Origin: Paramecium pentaurelia
Taxonomy: Eukaryota; Ciliophora; Oligohymenophorea; Peniculida; Parameciidae
Assembly (NCBI GenBank): GCA_905183005.1
Contig: CAJJDO010000141.1
Location: forward strand, 187,910-251,909
Direction: 5' to 3'
Length of the DNA stretch: 64,000 nucleotides
Positions 24,510-37,320 of the stretch are shown here, piece after piece. The notes beneath the pieces are model-generated. The model made no database searches, was not told the DNA's origin, and saw nothing but the letters and a program-made list of their open reading frames with translations. The translations under genes and the position numbers were made by a program. Every line of letters begins with the position of its first letter. Within the stretch, counting starts at the first letter, position 1.

Positions 24510-26233
24510 ATGTAAAAATCCTGGGAAACCTTATGTAAAAATCTCCGAAGTCCATTTCTTTAACATTTCTTAAATCTTCAAACTCTTATTGATGAATTAT
24601 CTCAATAAATTGATTAACCTTAAATTTCTCATGAAATTGCAATTCAAATTTAAGAAATGATATCTTAAATTGTTTAGATGTATATTCAAATAATAAGTTT
24701 AGTATAGATATTGAACACTAAAATTTACTTGATGGATTTGAATAGAGTGTTTTATTATTTGCATAAATTGATTCAGAAGATAGAGTGAAGTAATTTGAAA
24801 CATTAAATCTTATATAAGAATTGTTTAATAAACTAGCTCTATCTTATTTCTATAATGATGATCATATTGATGAAAAGAAAGTTTAAATGCCATTAAATGA
24901 TGGCACATCAACTTGTTCTGATTTCTCAGATGATAATTTTGAAGTTGAAGATTTTGAAGCTTAAGTTGCTTAAGAACTCTTTTAATAAATTAAAAGTTAA
25001 TTATAGGATCCAGAAATTGAATAGAAATGCTATTAATTTCAATTTACTATCTTTTAGGAAGAATTGAATATTATGGATTTTTTTAACGATTCACTTGAAT
25101 TATAAATTAAGGAGTATGATGTAATTGTATTTTTAAATTATTCTGGACTTCTTCAAAAGTTGATGAATTATAAATAAGATAATTAATTAGAATTCTTTGT
25201 TGGTCAATTATATATAATACTAAACAGAATTAAAAATGATGAAATAGATTCTTTGATTGAAGCAAACTGTTTTGAACTTAAGTATAGTAGACTATCATAA
25301 AGGAAATTCTTGAGATGTAAAATTCTTTCAAATTTATATACTAAACTTGTATATGAGAAATTAGATAGATGGAGAAATACTTAACATATTCAAGAAATAC
25401 AAGGTGAAAATTTAAAAGCTTTGAGACGATTTATTGTTTAACATAAAGCTCCATTAAGTAGATGGGAAGTCAGTATTTTATCTATTCAAGATGTTTAAGT
25501 TAATAATGAAAATATACTTGATAAATTTTAAAAATTAGTCATTGCTCTATCATTACCTTATGATTTACTTTTAGAGAATTTTACTATATTAGATAAATTG
25601 TATGTTAATTTATAATAATTCTAAAAATGGTTTAAATTGAGTTCAATTCCATTTACAGTTTCTGAAATATCTTAATTATTTAAAGAAGTCAGTTAAACTT
25701 ATGGTTATTATACTAATTAAGGTATCAAAGTGATTTAAAGAATTGATTTTTATTTGTTTTTAGAAACTGTATATGCTCTTAATCAAAATGAAAAGAGTAT
25801 CAAAGAAAAGCCTGATATCAAAAGTATCAAATATAATGATGAAATTACTATATAATAATATAATCGTCATTTATAACTTAAAGTTAATGATTTGTAATTA
25901 TAATTAAACCAAAAAAACATTATTATAGATTAATTAAAAAAGTCACAATAAGAAGTATAATAAACATCTAGAATTAATACTAAATCTAACAATGAAATAA
26001 AGGATAATGAATCTGAAATTAAAATAGAACTATTACATTAAGCAGAAATAAATTCAATTAAAAATGAAACCTAATAATAATTAAAAATAGTAGAACTTAA
26101 ATGGAAAAATAAAACTAAAGATTTATTATTTGAATTAGAAAATAAAGATAAATAAATTGATCAATATAGACAGCAAATAGAAGCATTAATGAAAGAACTT
26201 GAATGGGTTAAGACAGAAAGAAAGACAAAATGA
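24510..26233 (+). CDS. Unknown protein with C-terminal coiled coil
   Basis: About 565 residues from one 26-nt intron (24672-24697). The first exon reads LRSPFLQHFLNLQTLIDELS and the second is a single long frame. An acidic segment (CSDFSDDNFEVEDFEAQ) precedes a globular helical centre (LERKFLRCKILSNLYTKLVY-like, KALRRFIVQHKAPLSRWEVS), and the last 130 residues form a Gln/Lys/Glu coiled coil ending ELEWVKTERKTK. I do not recognise a family; the layout suits a ciliary or cytoskeletal protein. It shares an 18-bp head-to-head region with the kelch gene. Confidence 0.82.
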
Positions 26234-26570
26234 ATCTTATATCACACTTTAATATTTATAATATAATAATAATTTTCTTCAATTAAACAATAAATTTCTA
26301 TTTTTTATAGATTCCTTAATACTTTTATGTTATATTTTATAAGCTCATATTGTCATATAAATTAAGACTACCTTAAATTCATTCTATATGGTTATGCAAC
26401 TCATTGATGTGATGTCCAAAAGTATTAAATCTAAGAATGTTATTTAGAAATAATGATGAACTAGAAAAGTCTAAAAATTAATATTTGATTTATATCACTC
26501 CTCAAAATAAGTATTTATATAACTTATAGTGATCCTATCATTTTAATTAAATAAGATAATAAAACTGATT
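26234..26570. other. Convergent intergenic stretch
   Basis: About 340 bp between two convergent stops. A/T-rich, no credible frame, no terminator recognised. Confidence 0.4.
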
Positions 26571-27888
26571 TCATTATATACAATCATTTTTCATTCCTGT
26601 TCTTAAATATTAACTAAATTGTTTAGCATTTTAACTTTAATATTTTTATTATTCATAGTAAAAATGTACTTGATTTTTTAAATTTTCTATATATTCTTCA
26701 AGAAAATCAAATTTATCAAGTTGTTCCAATATTTCAAAAGGTAAATCCCATTTTACATTGACTTAACCATAATCATTTATCCATTAAATAAGATTTTCTA
26801 TTCTTATTTTAGTATTTTAGATAGCAATAGCCCATTTTTTTTGATTTTCTCCTAGATCTTTTTTTCTATTCTAATAAGCATCTCTAAGTTCTTTGGTTTC
26901 CTTTTTAATCAATTTTATGTTGTCCAACATAATTTAGAAATGATCAAAATGTCCATTATTATTATTTTATTACATATATTAATATTATTAATATTTAATT
27001 CACTCTGTATCATAATCTATTTTTTCTAATTCTCCTTTTAATTTTTATAATTTCTCTCTATGATTTTATAATTTATCAGCACAAGAATCTTAGTATTTCT
27101 TAATTTCTTATTATTTTTATTCAATCTAATGTCCAATCTTTCCTAAACTCTATTTTGTTTAATTCCATTTCTTATAATTTTCAGAGTGTTAATTTTTTCT
27201 TTCTTCATATATTTAATGGAAAATTTCATGAATTTCTTTTTGAACAGTTCTCAATTAAGTTTCAAATCCCTTCTTATCCTATTGTAATATTTTTCAAATT
27301 AATTTACTTCAATGTATAATAATTAGTCTTCCTTTTATTTGATTCTATCAAACAATTTAGCTTCATTTAAAGCTACTTCAAAATCTGGTAAAGGATCTGG
27401 TTTATAATTTTCAAGTCTTTATTACTCTTCAATTAAACTTTTAAGTTCATTTTATTTTTGCTCTTAATTTTGAGCAAACTCTTATTCTAATTTACTTATT
27501 AACTATTCTTCTGTATCAATAGCCTTTATAATATTATTGATATTACATTTTATTTCTTTAATTATTATTCTTTTAGCTTTTTTTATCTAATTTCTTATTT
27601 TTTCTTTTCCTTCTCCAACTCCTTTAATTTTTGTTCATCTTATCTTGCTTTCATTTCAATTATTATTTATTGGAAGTCACTCTATATAATCAAATTATAA
27701 ATTAGTACAATTGCATATAAGTCACTTGTGTTTGACACTTAAATTACATCACCTTCTTCATCCTAATAAGATAATTCAACATCAGCAATAGTTTAATATT
27801 TTTATAATATCTCTTGTATAAGTTCCTCATATGAAGAAATACCATAGTATTTAGAAATTTCTCCATTATATGAGATTTAAATATCCAT
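26571..27888 (-). CDS. PB1-domain coiled-coil protein
   Basis: About 420 residues. The N-terminus is a PB1-like ubiquitin fold: MDIQISYNGEISKYYGISSY then EELIQEILQKYQ, DVELSYQDEEGDVIQVSNTS then DLYAIV, with the acidic OPCA-type loop (YQDEEGDVI). PB1 domains mediate head-to-tail oligomers in signalling scaffolds (family knowledge). The rest is a long charged coiled coil (KARQDEQKLKELEKEKKKQE) interrupted by several introns, ending FSQYLRTGMKNDCIQ and TGA 26573-26571. The basic lysine of type-II PB1 domains is not obvious. Function unknown beyond scaffolding. Confidence 0.75.
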
Positions 27889-28309
27889 TTATTTTTAATA
27901 TTATTTGTTTGTATTTTTAATTTCTTTGATAAATTTCAAAATAAACACATTATAGAATATTATTGATATAATTACACAACCTACTTTATATTATTAGAAA
28001 TGTTAAAATACACATCCTTAACTATCCTAAATCAAATAATTAATATAATTAAGAAAGGATAATTGTATAATCATTTAAAATAATAATATAAAATTCTTTA
28101 TGATTTTTAAATATTATTAGTTGTATATATATTATATTACTATTTTTAAAGAATAAAACATAATAATTATAATAAGATTTACTTAAATAGTTATTATTTA
28201 ATTGAATATATATTTTATTATAACTAAAAATAAACCAAATATTTTTAAATGAATTTATAATTAATTTTATAATATTACTTTGATTTTAAATAAAATAACA
28301 AATAGATTA
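27889..28309. other. AT-rich intergenic stretch
   Basis: About 420 bp upstream of the PB1 gene and downstream of the small basic gene. Nothing recognisable. Confidence 0.4.
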
Positions 28310-28747
28310 TCATAAAAATTCAAGATCTAATTTATGATGTTTTAAATTAGATAATGGTTTTTTTTTAGTAAATTTCTGACAATAACAATTAAATAATTCT
28401 TTATATTTAATTTCCTTATTTTAGTTGTGTTTCTCTAATTTGATTTATAATTTATTTGTATATTGCTATTTATCTTTATATGAGAATTAATCTTCAAATG
28501 CAAAAACAATATCTTTATCTGTTTCAAGTTTATATTGAACTTAAATTGGTTCATTTTTTTATTGTTATTTTAATTGATTACAAAATTGCAAAGATTTTGT
28601 TCTTTAAGTTCTTGTAGTTTTATTTAGAATCATTTTTAGATATAATTAAGGATCCATATTGATATCTTAATCATTATTAAAGATGCTTGGCAGAAAGATT
28701 TTGTTGTTTGTATTTTCTAAACTTAAATTTCTTCTCTTTATTGACAT
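28310..28747 (-). CDS. Small basic protein, unknown
   Basis: Intronless, 145 residues, ATG 28747-28745 to TGA 28312-28310. It starts MSIKRRNLSLENTNNKIFLP and ends SNLKHHKLDLEFL; it is rich in Lys, Asn and Gln, with no membrane segment. A CYCQKF motif occurs near residue 120. I recognise no family. It lies only 26 bp downstream of the APC5 stop on the same strand. Confidence 0.65.
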
Positions 28748-28773
28748 TTATATATATTAATTATATATATATA

Positions 28774-30813
28774 TCACAAATTACAACTAAATAATGATTG
28801 TATATTATTTAGAAAACGATATAAGTACTCTACAATTCCAATTTCATTTATCTTAAAGAATAATAAATTCGTATTCTAATTACATTAACTAATAAGAGAA
28901 TCAGCTTTATTAAATTATTCAGCACAATAATCTCTTTAATCAAATTAATCTAATAAATATAATAATCATATAATTACTTAATTAATCATATATGAAAGTC
29001 ATATCATAATAATTTTATTGTATCATTGTAATCCAACCAACTTAGATGGCAATATTGATAGATGTGACATAATACTTAATATTTTTATAAGTACGAGCCA
29101 TAAGATTCCAAAACTTAGCTTAAATAACACAATTTGATTATGATAATTCATATAAATTGATATTATTTAATTTATCTTAAGCTTCTTAAATCTAATTTTA
29201 TTAAATGTTTCTTTCAATTATATTTAGTTTGTATTCCAAATATTATTAATTCAAATGAAATTATTTGCACAATCTAATAATCTCTAAATCATTCTCACCA
29301 TCCTTTAATAGTTACTTAACTCTAAGCTTAGGATCTAATCATATAAATATATTACTTTTAATTGGTACAATTTATAAGGATTCAGAAATATATGGATCAG
29401 GATTCATTTACAATAATTAAATCATAATCTATTTTATGTATTTAATTGAAATTGGTTCATTAATTATTTCAAAGTATTCCAAACATATATTTAATATTAC
29501 TAATATTGATTATTCACTCAAATTATAAGTAGTTTCAAAACATTATTAGAATTATGACAATGTATATAATGGTTGATGTAAAGATATTTGACTCAAAGCT
29601 TCTAATTGAAGTGAAAGTGTTTAATCATTTTAATCAAATTATTATAATTAATCCAATGCATTTTAAATCATTGTTGAATTGCCATAATTATTAGCACATA
29701 CTAATTAATAGGCAGTAATAGATTATTCAATATCTTGACTATGAGATTGTAAAATCTATTTTAAACTTTAATGTATTATGTCTTTCCAATTAATATGTTT
29801 CTTTTTTAATAATGAATAATTAATTTATTTGTATCTTACTTATGATCCATATATCAAAGCACTCTATAATCTGTGTTATGGACTTAATTATTAAGCATGA
29901 TTAACTGCATATTCTAATAATAGAGTAGCCTAATATTAATGATGAAGTATATTTACTTATTTTTAATAATTATTACGATATGCTATTTCAAATAGATTTA
30001 ATAAACAAAGATTAATACTTTATTCATCTGATACAGTCTATGATAATCTCAAACCTTCAGATAAACTATTTAATGCTTCATCATAAAAATTCATCTTCAT
30101 ATTAAGGTAAATAGAATTCATAATACAATGATTCACTTTTTTAGGTACAAGACTATTCAATGTCATATCATAATATTTGCGAGAGAATTTTATAGCTCTA
30201 AATGGATATCTTAATATAGCATATAAAAGTGCTTTAAGAAAATTGACTTTACAATTTTCATTCAAATTTGGTTATTCGATTATTTATTTCAATTCTTCTA
30301 AATTTACATAACTAGAACTTGCTAACAAATATATAGATATATTATACTTTATAATTTTGTAAGTAAGAATTCAATATATGAATCAGTTAAGAATGGATTA
30401 TTTTACAAATGATTATCTTAACCTTCTCTAAAATCACTCCAAGATTTTAACATTTGATTGAAATCCATTTGATTGAATAACAATAACATATTCCTAAAAA
30501 ATAAATCAACAACACTGCCTCCTGTAGTTTTCTATTATTATTTTTCACGAAGTGCTATTATTATTACAATAAAATAAATACTCTCTCCAATTATCTTATG
30601 AAATTTATTCATTGAAGTAATTTGTAATAATTCAGGTTCAATATGACTAAGTATAGTATTTTATAGAGTTGGATTATTAACAATCTCTGTGACATCATGA
30701 ATCTTTTGAATTATAAATGAATAAAGTACTTTTAAATAATCAGTCAAGAGATCATAAACTTATTGACTAGGTTTACGTAATAAGAGTATCAATAAAATGA
30801 GATTGTTGTTCAT
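28774..30813 (-). CDS. APC5: Anaphase-promoting complex subunit 5
   Basis: APC/C scaffold subunit with TPR repeats, required for ubiquitination of cyclins and securin (family knowledge). The N-terminal part (LRKPSQQVYDLLTDYLKVLY, HDVTEIVNNP) is helical. The TPR array reads AIKFSRKYYDMTLNSLVPKK then VNHCIMNSIYLNMKMNFYDE, ALNSLSEGLRLSQTVSDEQS then INLCLLNLFEIAYR, the APC5 signature in which a Y-DEAL-x-x-L-x-E-x-x-R-x-x-Q helix is followed by D-x-x-x-L-x-x-x-L. The end (RDYCAEQFNKADSLISQCN) fits the last TPR. About 640 residues, with introns near the C-terminus. Together with the RPN7 and cyclin genes it reflects cell-cycle proteolysis but there is no operon-like linkage. Confidence 0.8.
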
Positions 30814-30988
30814 TAATTATTCAAATTTAAAATATTTTATCTAATTAATATAATATATATTCTCTATAGTATCTATTATATTAATATGTATAACTAATAG
30901 CTTATACTTAAACATTATGTTTGAAATACAAAAATAATTAACTTTTATTTATTTTAATAATTTTATTCTATAAATATATATATATCAA

Positions 30989-32271
30989 ATGGGAGGAAAA
31001 GAATCAAAAGTCTAAAAAAATAATAATGACACTTAAAAAATTAGTCAAATATACACTGAAAAAGTAGAGAAATAAGATAAATAAGCTCCTTAAGTAAAAC
31101 CAATAGAAAAAGTCAATAATCCCTTTCCAGAAATACCTAATTATATGAATATGTTAACATAAGCTTTACCTGTTAATAAATATCCAAAAGTGCCTAACTA
31201 TTTAACACATGAATTAATTACTGATTTGAAAATGTTAAAACATATATTAACAACAGCATCCACTTGTTAATAGAAATCAAGTTAAATCAATATTGATCAA
31301 CCATTATATTAATCTAGATTAATAGAAGTTAATGATCATTAAAATAAATTAAAATCATTTTAATCATCATTACTTACTGAAATTCAAACTGGATAATTAT
31401 CATAAATTATAGAGAATGATTAAGAAGAATTAATAAAAATTAAGTTAAGTCAAGTCATAGAGAGTTTAAAATTGATTGCTAAATATGCATTCTATTGTTA
31501 AGGTTTATTGTAAAAGATTCCTGAAACATCTAAAGAGTTTTTGGTTTCACTTAATAATTTAATTTTGAGTGTCAATATGAATTCTATCTTGTTATAATAT
31601 ATTGGATATTATGATCAAAGTAATTAAATAATTAGATAAAATGCTTAAACTCTATTTAAATAGTTTTCAGAGTCTTAAGAATTTAATTAAGTAATTATGA
31701 AATATTTGGATATTGTGAAAGAGCAATTAAATAATGTTGTACCTATATTATAAAATATAAATGATTGTTCTAATATATTTTAGTTTGAAGATGAAAATGA
31801 AGAGAGTTTCATATAAATTTATTAAAAAATACAATCAGAACCAAAAAAATAAGAATTTTAAATAAAATAATTATATGAATAAAAGTATATATTAATTATA
31901 TAATAAGATAATTTTAATCAAAAGGATTAGAGAAAGCTGAATAAATATTAGAAGATTAAAAATATGAAAGTTTTGTATAAACTAAATTAGATGATAGTGA
32001 AGGATCATAATAATTCACATTATTATTAAGATAATTTATAGATATTTTAGAATAGAAGACTGAAAATTGGGAAGGTATTCTAAGAGATACACTTATGGCA
32101 ACTAATGAAAAAGCTAAAATGAAGATGTTAATTTGTGAATTTAGCAAATTATAAATTTAATCTTCATTGCATTTAGTACATTTTTGTATTAATGAACTAT
32201 AATACAAAGTAGAATATGAAGAATCAGTTGCTCAACTATAGAAATTTGTTCAAAAAATAGATAAAATATGA
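30989..32271 (+). CDS. Unknown protein, N-myristoylation candidate
   Basis: About 415 residues. It starts MGGKESKVQKNNND: Gly2 and Ser6 fit an N-myristoylation signal with a basic follow-up, so it may be membrane-attached. The body is all-helical and Gln/Lys/Glu-rich with heptad patterns (LIEVNDHQNKLKSFQSSLLT, LKLIAKYAFYCQGLLQKIPE). A 23-nt intron near 31884-31906 joins the second exon, which ends QKFVQKIDKI and TGA 32269-32271. No family recognised. It is followed after 29 bp by a (TA)n run and the next start. Confidence 0.75.
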
Positions 32272-32282
32272 TATAAATTAAA

Positions 32283-32300
32283 TATATATATATATATATA
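32283..32300 (+). repeat. (TA)n run abutting a start codon
   Basis: Nine TA dinucleotides directly before ATG 32301. It lies in the 29-bp gap between two genes, so it may be part of the core promoter of the downstream gene or just simple-sequence DNA. Confidence 0.6.
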
Positions 32301-33699
32301 ATGAATGCTCCATTCCCAGAAAAGATGATAGAGAAATTTGTATAGTTTATTATGTTAACTCTTTATAGAATAAATAAATGGAAGTATTTGTAAAACATGA
32401 AGAATTACTTTAGAAATAGAGACAAGCATATGAGTAAAAACTTAATAATATATTTGATCGAAATTTGCAACTGGAAGAGAAGGATAGAAGTATGCATGAA
32501 TAAGTACCCATTGATTCAAATAGATCTTATCATCAAGATACTAAAATGAATAATAGAAAATATAGTAGGAGAAGTTTAAATAATTACAATAATTATAGAA
32601 ACAAAAGAAAGATAAAAAATAAGCAGCTAATGAATTATGGTAATAAGAACAGAAATAAAATGAAAAAGAAATATAATAGAAATTGTTTGAAATTCAATAA
32701 AAGATAAAATATGAAGAATTCAAAAGGAAGACAGATGATTTGATGACTTAATTAGATAATAATTTAAGGAAACTTAATTTACATTATCTTGAGAAACAAG
32801 AGAAGAAAGAGAAATATTTAAATGATTTCATAAATTAGAAGTAATAGACTTTGAATACATCAATGTAAATTACTGAATCTCATCACTAAAATGTTTATTC
32901 AAATTATTAATAATAAATGAAGAGAATTTAGGAAGTAATTAACATTTTTAATGTTAGATTTGTTAATTGAAATTGAAACAATATTAAAGTAAAATTAAAT
33001 AAATTAATCAATAAAAACTATCCTAAATTGATTTACTTAATTAGAAGGCATAACAAAATTCTGAACATTAAGAAAATATTAAATATAAATCATATTAGAT
33101 TTATTAAAACAAATTATCAAAATTATAAAATAAGATGAATTATTTTTAAGATAAGATCAATTAAATTGAAAAGAAAAGATTACAATAATTATAAATGAAT
33201 TATTTATAAGAATAAGATATGAATCAAAAGAGAAATGATGTTAGAGCAAAATCTGAAAATATTTATAGAAATAAATCTATAAATATTTTGAATAAATAAT
33301 TAGAAAAAGATAAATCATTTTAATTTGTTCAATAATAGAATTAAATGGAATTATAATAGAAATTACAAAGATTAAATTAAAAATGGTAAATATAATAGAA
33401 CTAAGTTTAAAAAGCAGATTAATTGAAATAATCTTACTTCTCATCATTAGAATAAAAGATTACTTAAAGAGATTAAAGATTATAAGATTAAATGTAATTT
33501 AATTATATTTAATAACTATAGATAAAATAAATTAGATATTCAAAAAAGAAGATTAAAAGTAATTGAAGATATGGAAAGATAAAAAAGAGATTTATTATTT
33601 AAATTAGAATAAGACAAAGTTCCATTTACAAATACATCTGAAATGAAATATTTGTATAGCACACCAAAATAATAGTAATCTAAATTGTTTATTACATGA
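32301..33699 (+). CDS. Long coiled-coil protein, unknown
   Basis: About 420 residues, almost entirely coiled coil. Introns of 29 nt (after MNAPFPEKMIEKF), 20 nt (GTACCC...AAATAG near 32507), 24 nt and 28 nt restore one continuous frame, for example EKFKQLQQLQKQKKDKKQAA, INQIEKKRLQQLQMNYLQEQ and IQKRRLKVIEDMERQKRDLL, ending YLYSTPKQQQSKLFIT and TGA 33697-33699. Rich in Gln through TAA/TAG codons. No other domain. A ciliary, basal-body or cortical structural role is likely but unproven. The NFS1 gene starts 27 bp downstream. Confidence 0.8.
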
Positions 33700-33726
33700 T
33701 TATAAATCTACATATATAAAAAATAT

Positions 33727-35009
33727 ATGAGAAAAACTATATTCAGATTTTCAAGAGCCACATATCTTGATTTCTAAGCTACTACACCTACAGATTATAG
33801 AGTTTTAGATGCTATGTTGCCCTATTTAACTAATCAATATGGTAATCCTCATAGTAAAACACATTCATTTGGATGGGAAACTGAAAAAGCAGTGGAAAAA
33901 GCAAGATCCTAAGTTATTTATTCAATTTATTAAATAGATAGCAAGCTTAATTAACACATAACCTTAAAGCATCATTTTTACTTCAGGGGCAACTGAAAGT
34001 AACAATGCTGCATTAAAGGGTTTATATGGTTTTTATGGAAAATAGAAAAATCATATCATCACAACACAAACTGAACATAAATGTGTTTTAGATACTTGTA
34101 GATATCTAGAAGATAAAGGAGTAGAAGTAACATATTTACCTGTTGATTCTAATGGATTAATTTCTTTACAATAATTATAGGAATCAATTAAATCCAATAC
34201 ATTATGTGTAAGTGTTATGCTTGTGAATAATGAAATAGGAGTCATTTAAAACTTAAAAGAAATAAGTAGAATATGTCATCAAAGAGGAGTATATGTTCAT
34301 TCTGATATGGCTTAAGCTATTGCTAAAATTCCTGTTGATATTTAAGATCTTGATATAGATTTAGGTAGTATATCAGCACATAAACTATATGGACCCAAAG
34401 GAATTGGAGCTTTATATGTTAGAAGAAAACCAAGAGTTAGATTATAATAAATTATTCATGGAGGTGGTTAAGAAAGAGGTTTAAGGAGTGGTACACTTGC
34501 ACCTCATTTATGTGTTGGATTTGGAAAAGCTGCTGAAATTGCATAAGCTGAATTACCATATGATATTTAACATGTTGATAAATTATACAAAAGACTTCTA
34601 AATGGAATCAAAGAATAAATTCCATAAATTTAAATAAATGGTTCATTAGAACATCGTTACAAAGGTAATTTGAATGTTTCATTTGCTTTTGTTGAAGGAG
34701 AATCTTTAATTATGGCTATCAAATAGGTTGCTGTCTCCTCTGGATCAGCTTGTACATCTGCCTCTCTTGAACCATCTTATGTTTTAAGAGCCTTAGGAGT
34801 ACAAGAAGATATGGCTCATACTAGTTTAAGAATTGGTATTGGGTATATTTTATTATATATGTAGTCGATTTACTACTGAAAAAGAAATTGATTTCTTACT
34901 TGACTAGTTGAGTACAGCTGTTAGAAAGTTGAGAGAAATGTCTCCTTTATGGGAAATGCATTAGGAAGGAATAGATATCAATAAAATAGAATGGACTCAA
35001 CCACATTGA
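33727..35009 (+). CDS. NFS1: Cysteine desulfurase, mitochondrial
   Basis: PLP enzyme that takes sulfur from cysteine for Fe-S cluster assembly. A short basic leader (MRKTIFRFSRATY) precedes YLDFQATTPTDYRVLDAMLP then NQYGNPHSKTHSFGWE. The PLP site elements are present: FTSGATESNNAALKG, TEHKCVLDT (stacking His), HSDMAQAIAKIPVD and SAHKLYGPKGIGALY (Schiff-base Lys). The active-site Cys loop is SSGSACTSASLEPSYVLRAL. The C-terminus is LRIGIGRFTTEKEIDFLLDQ. Introns of 25 nt (33918-33942 region) and 22 nt (near 34844) are certain. Length about 410 residues, normal. The Met in SDMAQ replaces the usual Ala and looks harmless. Confidence 0.95.
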
Positions 35010-35362
35010 ATATATATATAATTTATAATACATATTTAAATATCATCTTATGATTCATAAAATAAATTATATATTTTCTAATAGTTTTCAATAATCATTT
35101 AGTTAACTGGATTTAATAAAGGATTAATTATCATATACTTTGAATTATAAATAAGGAGGTAAAAATAAATTGTTAATTTATTTAAAGTTCTAATAATTAC
35201 TTTAATCTAATTTATATCAAATATTGCATTTAGCTTAATGTTTAATGCTTTATTTATTTATACTTTATAAAGATTAACTATTAAAATATATATTTATATA
35301 TATTAATAAAAAACATAAGTGATTCAAATAAAATTTAGCGAATTTTAAAATATTATATATAA
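35010..35362. other. Intergenic stretch between tandem genes
   Basis: About 350 bp between NFS1 and PPIL2. No credible frame on either strand; presumably the PPIL2 promoter. Confidence 0.4.
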
Positions 35363-37021
35363 ATGAGTAAACATAGACATTCAAAGGATAAATTATATGT
35401 TACTTATAGTGAGCATATGCTTGAAAGAGGAGGTAAGAAGGAGAATAAAGGAACTCCTCTAACTAGATTACCCTTTGATCATTGTTCACTATCTCTTGAA
35501 CCATTTAAAAATCCTGTTAGTACATCTGAAGGTCACGTGTTTGATATTGTCAATATTGTTCCATTCATCAGAAAATATAGAAGAAATCCAATCAATGGAT
35601 AGCCTCTTAGGACGAATGATTTGATTCAATTAAAATTTCATAAAAATGATAAAGGACAATATCATGATCCTATAAGTTTTAAGGTTTTCACAGATCATAC
35701 TAAATTGGTGGCAATCAAAGTAAGTGGTAATGTATATACATCTGATACAATTGAAGAATTGAATCGTAAACCTAAATTTTGGAAGGATCTCATAAGTGGT
35801 GAACCATTTAACTATAAAGATATAATAGTTTTATAGGATCCTAAAAATATTGAATCTAGAACAATTAAAAATTTTGATTTTTTGAAAAATAATCTGAAAT
35901 TAGATCAATAAGCAGAAGATGATGTATATGTAAATTTAAATGATAGTGGAAAAAGAATTATGGAAATGGCATAAGAATAAAATGTAAATAGATAAAAAGA
36001 ATAAAAAGAAAGAGAAAAATAAACATTTGAAGAAATTGAATAGATAAAAAAGAAAGTTAAAGAATAAATGGAATCAAATTAATTAAGTGTAAAAGAATTT
36101 TTAGAACTCTCATCAAAATCAGGTGATTTTGTATCTGAAAGATATGCAACTGAACATGATTCTGTTAGTGTTACTAGTACATAAATGACATTGAAAACAA
36201 AACCTTTAGGATAAATTTAATTTAGAAATATGAATGAGGATGAAATAAGAAAAATCTTATATGATAGAATACGTAAATCTGGATAAAAAGGATATGTATA
36301 ATTAATTACTAATTATGGAAATATTAATTTTGAATTGCATTGTGATTTAGTTCCAATGACATGTGAAAATTTTCTTGAATTATGTGAAAAAGGTTATTAC
36401 AATTAAACTAAATTTCATAAATTAATTGAAAATGAATTATTAGAAGGAGGAGATCCTACTGCAACAGGATATGGTGGTGAATCTATATTTGGAAAACCTT
36501 TTAGAATTGAAATTAATAATTTATTATCTCATAGTAAAGCAGGAATAGTCTCTATGGGTAATCTAGGAGCAAACCATTAAACATCACATTTGTATTTTAT
36601 ATATTTAAGATTTAGTTTTATTACATTAGCTGAATGTAAGAAATATGATGGTAAATATGCTGTCTTTGGAGAAGTAGTAGGTGGATATTAAACTTTATAT
36701 TAAATAAATAAGTTACCTACTAATATGTGGTAGAGACCTGAAGTAACAATTAAATTGAAAGAATTAAAAGTAATTAAGAATCCTTTTAGAGATATGATTA
36801 AAATAATGTTATAAGAAAAAGAAGTAGAAAAGGAATAGAAGTTATAAGATAAAGAGAAAGAAAGATGGTTGGATGATGAAGGATTCTCTTTACCTACTAG
36901 AGTTTCAACAACAACTTAAATAAAAGGATTGGGATTGGCTTCTAATTTAATTCAGTAATTTAGTACACAAGAACAATAAAAAAAATAATTAAAATAATTT
37001 TCTTTTGATAGTTGGTTATGA
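35363..37021 (+). CDS. PPIL2: U-box cyclophilin, PPIL2 / Cyp60 type
   Basis: About 545 residues. The N-terminal U-box-like region (LPFDHCSLSLEPFKNPVSTS then EGHVFDIVNIVPFIRKY) and the conserved KFHKNDKGQYHDPISFKVFT, TDHTKLVAIKVSGNVYTSD then LISGEPFNYKDIIVLQDPKN are diagnostic of PPIL2, a spliceosome-associated protein and E3 ligase (family knowledge). The cyclophilin domain reads GYVQLITNYGNINFELHCDL then VPMTCENFLELC, GGDPTATGYGGESIFGKPF and YAVFGEVVGGYQTL. The usual catalytic FHR is FHK (FHKLIEN), so isomerase activity may be weak. An 18-nt intron fits at 36592-36609, among the shortest possible. A coiled charged linker and a C-terminal Ser/Gln tail (SFDSWL) complete it. Confidence 0.94.
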
Positions 37022-37320
37022 TAATTAAAGTATGGATATATATTAACATAATGTTATTTTAAATAATATCTATATATGATAAATATATTTAGTATTTAAT
37101 GGCTTTTAATTTATTCTTTATTTACAATTTTGTTAATATTATAAATATTTAAATTCATCATAAAACCTTTTCAAAATTACTATATTCTCTTTAAATCATC
37201 ATAATTTTTACATATTTAATATTTAAATATTAATATTTTAATAACTGACATATATAATAAATATATAATTTAAGTTCATCAAATAACTACAATTTTAATT
37301 TAATCATTTTTATTTTTTTA
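37022..37320. other. Intergenic stretch between tandem genes
   Basis: About 300 bp of A/T-rich DNA between PPIL2 and the CCDC81-like gene. No credible frame. Confidence 0.4.

Noticed and set aside
33727..35009. Bacterial horizontal transfer of cysteine desulfurase
   Set aside because: The gene has ciliate introns, ciliate Gln codons and a mitochondrial-type leader; NFS1 is an ordinary eukaryotic gene of mitochondrial origin.
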